DNA from: Pyrrhoderma lamaoense
Lineage: Eukaryota > Basidiomycota > Agaricomycetes > Hymenochaetales > Hymenochaetaceae
Direction: 5' to 3'
DNA: 64,000 nucleotides
Assembly: GCA_002794735.1 (NCBI GenBank)
Contig: NBAZ01000004.1
Span: 1,851,327-1,915,326, forward strand
The position numbers and the translations under genes were made by a program. The notes below the pieces were generated by a model, which saw nothing but the letters and a program-made list of their open reading frames with translations, was not told the origin of the DNA and searched no databases. The first letter of the stretch is position 1. Each line of letters begins with the position of its first letter. Below, piece by piece: positions 25,201 to 37,300 of this stretch.

Positions 25201-27004
25201 ACTAAGTGTAATAAGTAATAATAAAGTACATGAACATGATGTATAACGTACTTAATACTTAATGCTAAGCTATAAGAAACTTCCAAACACCCGATCTAGT
25301 GTTTGTTCACTATAAGTTCGCCGATTAAGCTATTCCGCAATTCCGCAATCAACGTTATGATACCTTAACACTACTACTATACAAGAAAATCTGAAACACA
25401 CTACGCCTTACGATGCATCATCACTCACATAACATACAAGCTCACTGCGCCGGCGGCAGCCCATTCTATTTTTTTAATTTTCTGTTCTTCTATTCTTCTA
25501 TTTTCTTTATACTATCTTAGTATCTACTTTGTCCTCCCCCATACGGCGAGTGAACATACATACATACATACATACGTAGTACTAGTAAGTATCATCCCAG
25601 TTTACTTTCCCACCTCCCTCCTCCCACTCCTCACTTCCATGTTCTCTCATACTCATGCTTACTAATCGATATTAACAACACAGAGACATCAAAAAAAAAG
25701 AATCAAAAAAAAAAAAAAAAAAAAGAAAAAAAAGTTTATAAATAGCCCGGGTTCCCTGTCTCTGTCTCTGTCTCTACTCTACTCTACCTCTGCCTCTAAT
25801 TATTTCTTCTTCATTCCTATTCCTTCGATTCATCCTGTCAAGGAAGTACCAACTCCCCTTTCCTTCCCTTTCTCCGCTCACTGTTCCTCTCCCCCGTTTA
25901 TACCCCTCCCCCTCCCGCTCTCCGTCCCCCTTCTCCGAGTCGGGAGAGAAGTCCTCCCTCCCTCCCCCTTTCTTTTTCTTATTCTTTTTTTTCCCTACTT
26001 CCTACTTCCTACTTCTGATTCACTTACTCTTACTTCCCTTTCTTAGTTTAATCGCTATTATTATTATTATATTATTATTATTAGATTAAGATTATTAGTA
26101 GTAGTGACATTCCCTACTCCACGCTCCTTAAAATCCAACTTTTCACCGACCGAGCGCGAGACTATGGATGCTGCGCACTGTCCGCAACGGGCGCCCTCCT
26201 CCCTCCCTCCCCCCCTAACCCAACCCCTCTTTCTAAAAAAAATGAATGCTTAAGAACAAAAAGAAGAAGTTGTGTCATGTTAGGGTTAAGTCAAGTTCAA
26301 ACCCCGGGATTGTATTTTGTATCTTACCAAAGTAACGAGATGACAAAATGACAGTGATGCTTGATGCTGATGCTGAGATGTTGAGTGGTTGGTAGTCGGT
26401 GTTTGGTGATTGGTGATTTTAAAATAAAAAAATCAACTTATACATAAAGAGTTGATCTAATTCTCAAGAGATAGAACTGAAATTAAAAATAGACTGACCT
26501 AACATGTTAACGTCTAGAACCTATCTCTCTCTCTCTTTTCTTTTCTGTGTGTCTGTGTCTGTGCCTGGGGGGGGAGGGGGGTAGGAGGGATTACATCAAC
26601 ATAATCACCATCGATCGATCAATGCGATCAATGCCATCAAGCTATCACTAACGTGATCCCTCCCCGCAACCCCCTCTCTTTCTCTGAACGATACAGTTTA
26701 TTTTTACTCTTCATGTCCGATGCTTCATGTCTGATTTCAATACATACTGCGGGATACGTTTAATAGTTCACGTTCGACGTTCGATGTTCGATGTTCGATG
26801 TACATCTGATATACGATATAAGAATCAAATTGCCTAAACTTGGGAAAAATCGGGTTCGGGGTACACACACTTTCCTAATTTCCTATTCCTATCACCAGTC
26901 ATCAATCATCAATCATCAAACGTTAAATCGTCAACCCATCAACCCATCAAAAAGCATCAGTAATAACAGTATCGTTAACGTTGACTGACATCAAAGATCA
27001 CAGT
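22214..27004. other. gene desert part 1: pyrimidine- and purine-rich DNA
   Basis: No exon recognised on either strand over 4.8 kb. Upstream of the RhoGEF start it shows A/G-rich stretches, then long C/T-rich stretches (about 24.4-26.3 kb). It includes a (TACA)n run at about 25556-25575, an A-rich run at 25691-25733, TTA/ATT trinucleotide runs near 26055 and a G9AG5-type run near 26567. The part next to 22213 must include the RhoGEF promoter and leader. Confidence 0.45.
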
Positions 27005-27409
27005 GTACGTACCCATTAAGCTTGTTTAGTTCGTTTCGAGGTATAAGAATTTCCCCTTTTTTCCTTTCCCCCAAAGAGACTTGTTCTTGTTCGGTCTAGG
27101 TCTAGGTCTAATTTCTGTCAAAGTGCGCAGTACACAGTATAGAAATAGTTTATGTGAGGAAGGTGGAGATTCTCATGGGTAAGTTGTATTGAATGAGGAG
27201 GTTTAAGGGATGAATTTCATTGATATATATAAAATATATATGTATGTATGTATGTATGTATGAATGCATACGTACGTACGTACTACTTAGCACTTTGACA
27301 GAAATCAGACCTAGACCGAACGAGCCTCTTTGGAAAGGAAATGGGGGAAAGGGGAAATTCTTATACCTCATACCTCGAACTGAACTAAACGAGCTTAATG
27401 GGTACGTAC
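27005..27409. repeat. fold-back element: two ~120-bp inverted arms, 163-bp loop
   Basis: The left arm 27005-27126 is the near-complete reverse complement of the right arm 27290-27409. Shared blocks include GTACGTACCCATTAAGC, GAGGTATAAGAATTTCCCC, GTTCGGTCTAGGTCT and ATTTCTGTCAAAGTGC, with a few substitutions and small indels. The loop 27127-27289 contains a (TATG)n run and (CGTA)n. This could be a MITE-like element with long terminal inverted repeats or a locus transcribed into a hairpin RNA. No target-site duplication was defined. Confidence 0.8.
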
Positions 27410-30400
27410 TTATAATATACTTACTTGTACATGAGATATCATATTTCATATTTATCCCGATCGGTTTTTTTTTTATTCATGATACCCCATTGTTGATGAC
27501 TTGACTAGATGTGAGAACTGAGAAGCTGATATCGAGTTGAATGTATACACAGTATAGAGTATAGGCGCGATACAACCACTCTCTCATCAACGAAAGTTGC
27601 GATAACTAATGCACCAATTACCGATCTACACCAACCATCTAATGATCAATGCAGATTATCGCACATTAGGAACATCAGGGGGGAGGGGGAGAGGGGGAGA
27701 AGTAATAGTTCATAAACTCGCAACTCGAGCCGCCCCCCTTTTCTCCTATCCCCCGATACACCCGTCAGTGAAGGGGGGGGGGGTAAAAATTTGGCGGTTA
27801 AGAAGGATAAACGGGGATATGATGGAGTAGTGGACGAGAGGAATTTCTCCGATTGACTTATACCAGCCATCACCAGCCACCAGCCACCAGTACACCGAAC
27901 CACACCAGACTGAGACTCACCCCCCTCTCCCTCCCGAACCCAAACTCGGACTCGGACTCGGACTCGGAATCAAATTCAAATTCAAATTCGGGGTATAAGC
28001 GCCTTCGGGAATAAGAGCGGACGAAACGATGGGATGATATAATCATAACTGCCACTTGCCGTCTCCCAGATATGATCACATTGATTAAAGAAAGAAAGAA
28101 AAAAAACAAGAACTAAATAAAATATAGTATCAGATGTTTATGGGATCTCGGGTTTCGGGGCTGTTACTGTTACGGAAGCCTAATTTAAAATTTTTCTTAC
28201 TTTTTGTACATGTAACAATGTACATGTACGTTGCTTGCTGTGTACAGATTAGATACATAGATTTGGACTTTTATCCGAGTGGAGATAGTAGATAGTAGAT
28301 ACGTCCTACAATGCAGTAACAATGTGCATGTACATCACGAATATAAAATTAGAAAGAAGAAACGTTATTAATACTTAATACTATCCTTATTGTTTCCCCT
28401 TCTGGTTTTGTTGTTTATTTATTATCAGTGCGGTTGTTGTTGTTGTGGCTTAAAGTGAGTAAGCGAAAAAAAAAGAAAACGTAATGTAAATAGTTAAAAT
28501 ACTATCTATATAAATAGATAAAACATGTAGGAAGAAAAGGAAGTGGCAAAGACTTTTATCTGATATCTTTTTTTTCTCTCTTCTAGACGCATGCTCGTTG
28601 CGGTTGAATCTAAGGATGAAGGCGCGCGCGCCGATGGTTATGCATACTTGTGACGTAGCTACCTATGATTATGATAGTACGTACCATTGGTACTGTTGAA
28701 AGTTGCTCTACATGATATACGTACATGCATACGTAAGACAATTACTTCAAGTAACATGTAATCCACCACCTATGCCGAAGATGAATCTAGACTAAAGATA
28801 GAAACCCCATGTTTTTTTTTCGTGTCATCGAGAGATGAGATCATTGATGAGAAAATCATCTGCTGTTAGTATCTTCATCTCGGCATGCGTAAATAGACTA
28901 ACTGAATATGATATCACGTCTTCGGATTGCCGAAGTACTTTGGGCTAGTAGTGATACCGAGTATATACGTATTCTATGATATAATATACATCTCAACGTC
29001 CCTCCACCTTCTCCCCCTCTTTCCTTCTCCCCTTCTTCCATTATTCGGCGTCCCAATGAAATGAAAAGTAACTATTTTTTACTACGGGAAAGAAAAAACG
29101 AAAAAAGAAGGAAGTTTAAAGAGATCCAAATATCCAGAGGCAGCAAAGTCGCAGTTGGGAGGTGGTTTCAGGCAACAAAACAAGGACTAATCATCATACC
29201 TCCACCCCTTCTGTTTTATTACGTTGCAAAACTCGCGCTCACTTGCAACGGACCAATAAATGTCACCCCTACCTCAAACCAACCAAACTAATCACATACC
29301 CTCCCCTAACCTTCTCTACTACTTTCAGTACCTCTCTGTGCCTATCCTTCAACCTCAACTTCTATATATATCCGTTATCACCTATTCTTGATCCGTACTT
29401 AAGGAGATCTCAGACTCAGACCCAATGCTCGTGATTTCTAACCTCACTCTAATCACAAGAATAAACAGAATGTATAAATACATTGATACGTATAAGGGCT
29501 GAGGTACATAATATTACTCAAGCAATAATGCGACTATGCAAAGTATGTACTAGATAGTGCCTTAGGTACCAGAAGCACATGCTACAGCCTTAAATTCATT
29601 TTCATTCTTTTTTTTCTTTTCGTTTGCAAGAGATTTGGTCTTTTCTAGTCTTTTTAACAGAAAATAATTTGGCTGCATTATTAATTTTCGACGTCACATG
29701 TTTTTATAAAATCCCTTTTCATAAGTCATGCGATGGAGGTAAGACATGTAATTTAAGAGTTGGACTCGAAAGGAACGGAAATGCGTACATACGATGCTCA
29801 GAATTGAATTTTGCATGAGGTATGGATCGGAAAATGGTAAAGTGTCACCATACTCCTCCTCCTCAGAAGTGCGAAACACAACCCAGACGTTAAGTTGACG
29901 AAAAGATATTACCCCTTCTTCTTTGTTATATCTGACAATACCATCTGATCTTAGAATACCCTACACTTTTTCGCTTATGAACTCCGTATCTGTTTCGTGC
30001 GAACCTACTTCTCCTCGAACCCCCCCCCCCCTCTTTCTTTCACTTTATCTTCAATCTTGAAGTCTTATACTTCACTGCGAGACCTGGCTCTTCATAAACA
30101 CCACAGCCTCGGAGCTCCAATATTCCATTGTATCTTCATGATAAAATGAATTGCACATCTAAGACATATACGTTGAGTATAGAGAGAAAATGGGCGACGA
30201 TGATAAAGATACCAATTCCCTAACTTCTTCGATGCAATACAGCGAATGATATGATGTTTTGTTGTTCCATATGTGATTTTATTATACTCAACAATGAAGT
30301 CTGCATGGCACTGCTTAAGTCGAAAAGGATCAAGGAGTACGGCGTTTGCACTAATCTCCGACTTGGTACTGCTAACTACGCATGTATGGGCAGAAGATGT

Positions 30401-31396
30401 TCACCTCATTGCTACCTCTTCAAACAGAATGCTAAGTTTGAAACGTCGCAGCAAATATAAGATCTGAGGCTCCTTTTATATTCAAGTATACGCAACAATA
30501 ATATACATGTTTATACATATATGCATCGATTCTGATCCACGGGAATTAGCGTTTGTTGTGATATAATTTACAAGCAAAAACCTTCTCTCTCTCTTGCTAT
30601 GGCTCTAGAGCGGGATGCAAGGTTTGTTTAGTATCCCTGAAGACGTATCCTTCTTCTGATAGAATGCTCCATACAAAGGAAGATCACGTATCTTTTTCAT
30701 TTTTTTGAATGGTTAACATGATACTTATCCGATGAGTTTGTTATCCCCCTGTAGCTCTGGTTTTCGTATATCAATGGCAAACTAATACTGAAAGAACTCA
30801 CAATGCTTGTATTACTGATAATCTGATTTAGAAGGATGAAACTGTGCTATTATACATTTTACTTAAAGAAACTGTAACACAGGAACAGGGGTATTGTATA
30901 ATATGAAAAGTTATTACTATATATAACCTCCCCCCCCCACCTAGGTAGTACTTGTAATATGATCGAAAGAAGAAGAATAAGAAAGTGTAGCAAAGAAGCC
31001 TGATAAATAGGAGTGGGGATTGTAGAATACAGAACAGCGGATATTGAATGTCATACGTATTACAGATGATGGGGTGTATGAAGTTCTTAGGTATAAAAAG
31101 TAGCAAGATGGCAATATAAGCTATAGAGTAGAGATATGGAACGAAGAGCAGAGGTACGTGGATGCGTCAAAGCAATACGAAAACAACAAAGAAAGAAAGC
31201 GTGAGTGTATAGTACGTTAACCGATGAAGAAAAAACGGAAGTGCCCTGTGATCAAAAAATAGTCAAATAGTCAATTGTTATTAGTCGAATTTAACCCATA
31301 TTGTATACCTATAAATGGCAATGTTTGGTGAATGACATACATCATAAGGACCAGAGGATATTCGAAAGTATTATTAGTAGTGATTGATTCGGTAGA
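27410..31396. other. gene desert part 2
   Basis: No convincing gene over 4 kb. Features are low-complexity only: G/C runs near 27680-27785, a hexamer CGGACT repeat near 27945-27965, GTACATGTA palindromes near 28207-28230, and a C12 run near 30019. Open frames are short and without domains. Confidence 0.4.
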
Positions 31397-31489
31397 TCAG
31401 CTCTTGATATTTGGGTTATAAAACGGGCAGTCCTTGGTATGAGACCCTCGAACACCACAGTGACAGCACTGAGGTGCATCCGATGACAT
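31397..31489 (-). CDS. possible 30-codon zinc-knuckle micro-ORF
   Basis: The frame starts MSSDAPQCCHCGVRGSHTKD and ends CPFYNPNIKS. The segment C-C-H-C-GVRG-SHTKDC resembles a CCHC zinc knuckle (spacing CX2CX5HX3C, one residue off the common CX2CX4HX4C). A TATAAAA element sits at 31671-31677. If transcription starts some 30 nt below it, the first ATG met after a pyrimidine-rich leader is this one. Alternatively it is the last exon of a spliced gene, since an AG just before in-frame TGG GTT TCC (about 31514) could be an acceptor. Function unknown, and it may not be a gene. Confidence 0.3.
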   Translation of the reverse strand: MSSDAPQCCHCGVRGSHTKDCPFYNPNIKS

Positions 31490-32774
31490 ATCCTTGAGTT
31501 GGAAGGAAACCCACTAAGATCTACGTTCAACTAGTAGAAGTACGATTAGGTATGACAAAGGCGATAGCCTCAAATACAGAGCAGGAAATAGTATTAATAG
31601 GGAGACAAAGAAATTGAGAGGTAAATAAAGTATCTGTGAGAGTGAACAGGAAGTCATTTTACCTATAGGCTTTTATACTTGTTTGAGAGCTTAGAAAACT
31701 CGAGTTCGGAACAAAGACGAGAGCGACAAAAGGCTGGGCGCAAGTAGCAAAATAGCTCCCTAGACACAAGGAACTACTTGTAAGGTGCGGGGAACACAGC
31801 TCGCCGCAAAGGGAGCGCTCTTACTTACTCGGATGCTAATTGTCAATATCAAGGCTAATCTCTCTTGTTAATCTGCATGTGTACAAAGTTACCATATTTA
31901 TATAGAATATATCAGAGGAGTTTATGACAAAACATCAGCGTTATAACAAAAAGTATAAACAGTATGACGTCATCACGAATTCTTTAGGGTGCAGTGCAGT
32001 GCAAACCTCAGGTGCTACCATCCGTATCAAATGACCCGGAAAAAAGGTGTTTTGAATTCATACATTGATACGACGGGGTCGAACGCGTTTGAGAAGACGG
32101 GATAGGAAATACACACGGCTCTCGTCTCTTCGATTTCATCCTACCTCCCCCTTCATCATCTTGTAATTATTGCAGCCGATTCTTCCCTTTTGCGTTTTCG
32201 CATATCCGCCTTGTCTGGACAGGTATGATGAGCGCTGAGAAACAACGTAAGATAGTTAATTTGTGCACATCTGCTTCTGGTGTCACTGATTTCTTTTTTT
32301 GTGACGTCGCTTATCTGCTTTCTTTGTTTGACGGTGGTACAAGGGGTGGCTTCGCTATTGAACTAACAAGTGTAAACATAGTATCAGGAATATCAGGAGC
32401 ATATCTAACGTATACTGTATCAGTTTTCTCAACAAAAATCTTCTTAAACCTCATCATATCCATGAGTCCAAGCATCGAAATCCCTTTTGTGCCCAATCGT
32501 AGCATGAAAGTATATAATATTTGACTGACGAGCATATGATATGACGATGCAGACCAAAAGATGTATGTTATTTAATGATTTCTTGACTTTTTTTGTGTTC
32601 TTTGTGCCTTTACAGTTTTTTGTCCTTTTTACTAGCTTTGTTATCAGAGCAACCCGAGTCGAAATCGAAAGAGAGATAAAGAGGTTGATATAGAGAGACG
32701 CAGACAGACAGACAGAGGGAAACACGAAACTGGGGCGAAGTCACTCGAGTTTTTCTTTATTTCCAAATCCATAG
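31490..32774. other. intergenic with an orphan start-like exon near 32225
   Basis: At 32225 on the plus strand a pyrimidine-rich leader is followed by ATGATGAGCGCTGAG...CAAC and then GTAAGA, which looks like a short first exon (MMSAEKQ). The downstream frame has no recognisable domain, and the dispersed repeat begins within 550 bp. It may be a truncated or unrecognised gene. Nothing else is seen. Confidence 0.25.
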
Positions 32775-33850
32775 GGATCGGGGCGAGAAATTAATAAGTA
32801 ATAATAAATATATAATCTTTATAGTCCATAGCTGTATTCTAAGTTGGCGATAGGAAAAGTTTGCAGTCATTTGATGGGTTCTTGCACACGATGTTGATGG
32901 ATCAATCCAGTACTTGTATACTTGTATGGATATTGTCGTTGGGTATGTCCTCGGGATATGTTTTAAGGTCCAACTTCCGAGGGATGAGAGGATATAGACG
33001 ACAGTTTTGTATACGGGTACCGGAGTAACAAATATCATACTGAAGGAAGAATTACTACTCAACGAGTTGTCGATGTATAGAGTAAATACCAACCAAGTAT
33101 CATTCGATTCTCAATATTATCTATCGGTAGCCATGAATGTCAGAGAGGGGAACAGTGAGGTATGAGTATGAGTGCGTCATACCTTGAGGGAATATAAGAA
33201 AATATGTAGAGAAGACGAAAGGAGAAGATGTAGGGCATCGAGTATCACCTACAGGGAGTGACCTCTAGCACTTACGCATTGAGATTCTAGGAGTGAATAC
33301 AGTCTTCCGATGGAGAATAAGTGGTATAGTTGCAGGCAGTGGGTTAAATCGATAAGACTGCATGCACTCAAGTAAATATAAGAGACATGTTGAAGATGCA
33401 CCGCGGCGAAATAGGGTATATGGATAAGACTAAGACTCGGTTATTGGGTACTAAGATCGTTCACGATTTAAGTCCCTGGATACCACAGGAGTCTTATAGG
33501 AGTTTAACGTAGAAGATACCATACAATGAGTCTCGTCGCACTCAGGGATGACAATGGTAGGAGACTATGGTATCGTCAGGGGCTGAGATCAAGGAGGAAG
33601 GTCATAATTGAGATGGGGCCTATTGGATAACATCGAATAGAGTAGTGACCTGAGTGGGGAACAGGGATACATCTAAACAGGTGGATCTCACACAGAGGAT
33701 AGATAGTGGTGGTATGACTCGAAGAGAATGAGGAGAGAAGGAGGTAAGTTGAGGATTTTTATATCATACAGGACTGGCCAGCCTCATATTCAGAGCGGAG
33801 TCAGAAATCGGAGTACAACACAACAAACAATCACCATCACAGTTTGATTT
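32775..33850 (-). repeat. dispersed ~1.05 kb repeat, copy 2 (inverted)
   Basis: Reverse-complement partner of 12285-13350, some 20 kb away. The start of the element corresponds to the block AACTGTGATGGTGATTG (minus strand, near 33840), followed by GTTGTGTTGTACTCCGATTT. The far end lies near 32780, after the block CGCCAACTTAGAATACA. The copies differ by scattered substitutions and short indels and share no long frame. This fits old copies of one mobile-element family. Confidence 0.75.
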
Positions 33851-34310
33851 AGAACTAAATTATATAGCTATTTTTGTCTTCATATCGTAGTTGCAGCAGA
33901 TTTAGAGACCAGAGGAACGAGTAGGAGCCCATCAAGAAAACAACAACTGGAGCTGACACCGATACTCTATATATTTCTTAGAATTCTCGTAACACCAGAA
34001 GAAATATTCACGCCTCCCTTGAAACGCCTATGATTATACAGAACCACATCACTGCCAATGAACACGAAAGCTCAATGTAGTAAACCATAGTCTTTATTTA
34101 TAACAACAAGGTATCAAGATATCCTAAATTTAGATGCATAGATGAATGCGTACAAAAAAACCTCCGGTATTAATTTACATTAAACAAGATAGAAATATTG
34201 TTTATTTCTATGATCATCACAAGCATATGTCATTACTAGTCGTCCGGTCCGTTAGTTCGTAGTGAGAGTTCTGAGAAAAACCAGTAGATAGTTCCCAAGT
34301 TCCGACGATG
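33851..34310. other. intergenic downstream of the formin gene
   Basis: 460 bp between the repeat and the formin stop codon; AT-rich, with no feature recognised. It presumably contains the formin 3' UTR. Confidence 0.4.
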
Positions 34311-37300
34311 CTAGTTCCCATCCAAGAACATTTTGCTTAAGGGTCGTACAGCTGCCCCACGCTCGCGATCGCGATCCCTCCGAATACCCTTTCGCATACT
34401 CTTTATTGTTTCGTCGAGTTCGCCTCGCCCTACAGAGCGATGTCGTATGTCCGATGATTCCACAGGAGGCGGAGGTACAAGCAGGGCTGGAGAACGCGCA
34501 GGGATTGCTTTCGCTTGAGGTGATACACCACTTGCGCTTGGAGCATTCTTGTTGTATTTGGACTAATTTGAGATTAGTACGAGGATACAGTCTATACCAA
34601 GCTGAGAACCTACCAAATGTCTAGTTGGCGAGGGTATAATGGGCTTTCCTCCGAGCCTTGAGGGTGTGGGAGTGCTGGCTTCTGTTGTTTTTGTCATCTT
34701 TTCATGCATTTCCAGAGCAGCTTTCTGTAGCAGTGATAATCCGTAAATACCATAACATGACTCCACCACAGATATACTCACCCTCAGTGAAGTAGAAAAT
34801 GATACTATCAGACTGAAGAAGTCTTCCACTTTAGTCCCTTCAGACTCCGAGGCACCTGTCTCGCCAAAGTATTTTAGTAATCCTTGAAGTTCATGTTCTA
34901 CTGCTTTGTTCATATTCTCTAATGCTTGAATACTAGACATGTTTTGTGCAGCAAACGGCTAGAATAACCATGTCAATTTCAACTTATAGTTGTAATTGAA
35001 TGTTATATGATAGGTACCTCCATAACTTGCACAAAGCGATCCTCAGGAGAGCCCTTCAATTTCCCTTGGCGAAGGGTTTTAATCTCAGATTGTACTTGGG
35101 CCAGACCTGCGGAAAGTGTCGCAACAGTAGAGGAAACGGTCTGTATAGAAACTGGAACATAATTTAATATAAATTAAATTAATGGAAGTGAAGGGTGACT
35201 TACTTCGAGCAGCAGCTTCAAGATGGGGTAGCTCGTCGAGGAAGTTGACTAATTCCGCATCAGACTTGAGTAGCACTTTAGCAACAAAATGTAAAAGAGT
35301 AGGACAATCTGGTGAAGCCTTGGATGTTGTTGTCTCCCTCATCTATTGGGTACTTCATGAGACAGAGAATTAGGCTGCAAGCAAATGCATACGATACCTT
35401 CAGTAAAGCATCTAGCTGGAATCCTCGAGCATTGCCACGATAGCTGCTCCCATTCAAAGCATTTCCGATACTTAATACAGTCTACTATTGAGGTTAGAGA
35501 CCAAGTTCCGTAAAAGGGAAGGAGATTATACCTTTAATACTTGTCGGAAACGGCTAGACGCCTTAAGCTCCTTCATGGCATGGCGGACGATATCTAGTTC
35601 TGGCCTCGTTTCTTCGATATCGAGCTCTAGTCTCCTTCGGTATAACATACAAGCAATACGTTCTGAAAGACGTGGTATACTAATGATCTGCCCGAGTAAG
35701 ATGGGTCAGATATATTATATATATATATAAAGCAGGAAATTGTGGCTTGCCTCCTTAAAGTATTGTTCTGCTTTCCCTAGTTGTTTATCATTTTCAAATT
35801 CATTGATTCTCTTCACCTTAGTGATCGCTTAGGTAAAGGGAAGTTTTTAAGAAATCATAATAATCGATCTCACCTCATCAGGGGTTGGGAGGTGTCTTGC
35901 AATTACCTTGAGTTCGTCAACAGAAAGCTTCGAGTCGTCAAGGGATAACAATGATCGCTTTATTTCCGTTGGTGGTAGCTTTATTCGGGAAAGCATAATC
36001 ACTTGTTGATGCCATTTAGTATAGATTTTCCCCTATGTATCAATATATGTGTGCTACTTACTAACGTGCATAGCCCGTCTGGAGTCTAGCAAAGCTACAG
36101 TAGATGAGCTCTTCGATGAAATCTCTGACTGAGAAGTCGAAATTTTCGACACGGTAGTATCCAGGGAAAATGCATCTTCTAGTTCTTTTATATCAAAAGA
36201 AACTGCTGGATCCAACGACACTACCTCATCCCAGATACTCGGACCTGTTGCCTGATTTCCAACTTTAGTCCAGAAAAAGGGTTTCAGACGTTTTCCTGGG
36301 TTGGCAGGCTTTGTCATAGTGTTGACCCTACGATTACTAACTGGAGGAGGAGGAGGAGGAGGGGCGCCAGGAGGTGGTGGCGGTGGAGGTCCTGGAGAAA
36401 TTATGGAAGGGGGAGGAGGAGGAGGGGAGGAGGGAGGAGGGGAGGAGGCATAGCTGCAGTTTCGGTGGAATGTGGAAGAAGCGAGCTTGATGGTGGAGGT
36501 GGTGGTGGAGGTGGTGGGGGTGGGGTGGGGGTGAAGGGAATGATGTACTTGGAATATGATTCGATTGGACGCTATTAAGTGAGGTTGGTAGCCCTCTATC
36601 CGTTTCTATCAAGACTAAAGAGTCAGAGGGTGCAGTTTTATTTTTCTTGAGACCATGTAGCTCATTACGAAGGGCAATTATCTCTTCATTCTTAGCAGCG
36701 ATTGCCTCAACGGCACCAGCAGTAAACCTCTCAACATCCATTCCCTGTACTTGTAAGTCACTCGATATACTCTCACGCGATTCCACATCATTTTGGAGTC
36801 GCGAGTAAACAGATTCCAGAGCACGCTTCAGGTATACGACCTCCTTATCCTTCATTTTTTTCTCGGATTCAGACTCCTCTAACTATACGTTAATATTAGT
36901 GAGTAAACGAACACGGCGAATCCAGCATCCGATCGTACTTTCTTCTTTAACTCCATAATCTCATCGGAGAGAGCATTCCATTTGTGTTTATCCTTATCTT
37001 GCTTTGGGCGTTCATCCTAAGGGAGTATAAGTCAGGGGTACTAGGGGAAAACAATCTGATACTCACGGCAGTTCGCGAGTCCACGTCCCTGGATGCTTTC
37101 AATCGATTAACCTCTGCCTGCAGCTGTACTACTTGCTTCTCCTTCAAGACGAGACGCTGAACCAAGCTTTGTACACCCTTGATTTGCGTTTGGATTAGTC
37201 AAAGTCCTCAGTCTAGCTAAGACGTTGAAATGATACCTCTTTACCGGGCTTGGAAGATTTTGGTGTCACCGAGGCTGACTTAAGTGTATCCAGCTCTACA

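Noticed and set aside
26281..26310. tRNA-like AGTTCAAACCCCGG motif
   Set aside because: No cloverleaf can be built around it: D-arm, anticodon arm and acceptor stem are missing.
27945..27975. Short CGGACT hexamer repeats as a CRISPR-like array
   Set aside because: They are contiguous simple repeats without spacers, in a eukaryotic genome.
32311..32535. Minus-strand frame with FKKIFVEKTDTVYVRYAPD
   Set aside because: It reads plausibly, but there is no recognised domain or linking exon; the overlapping plus-strand frame is just as open.
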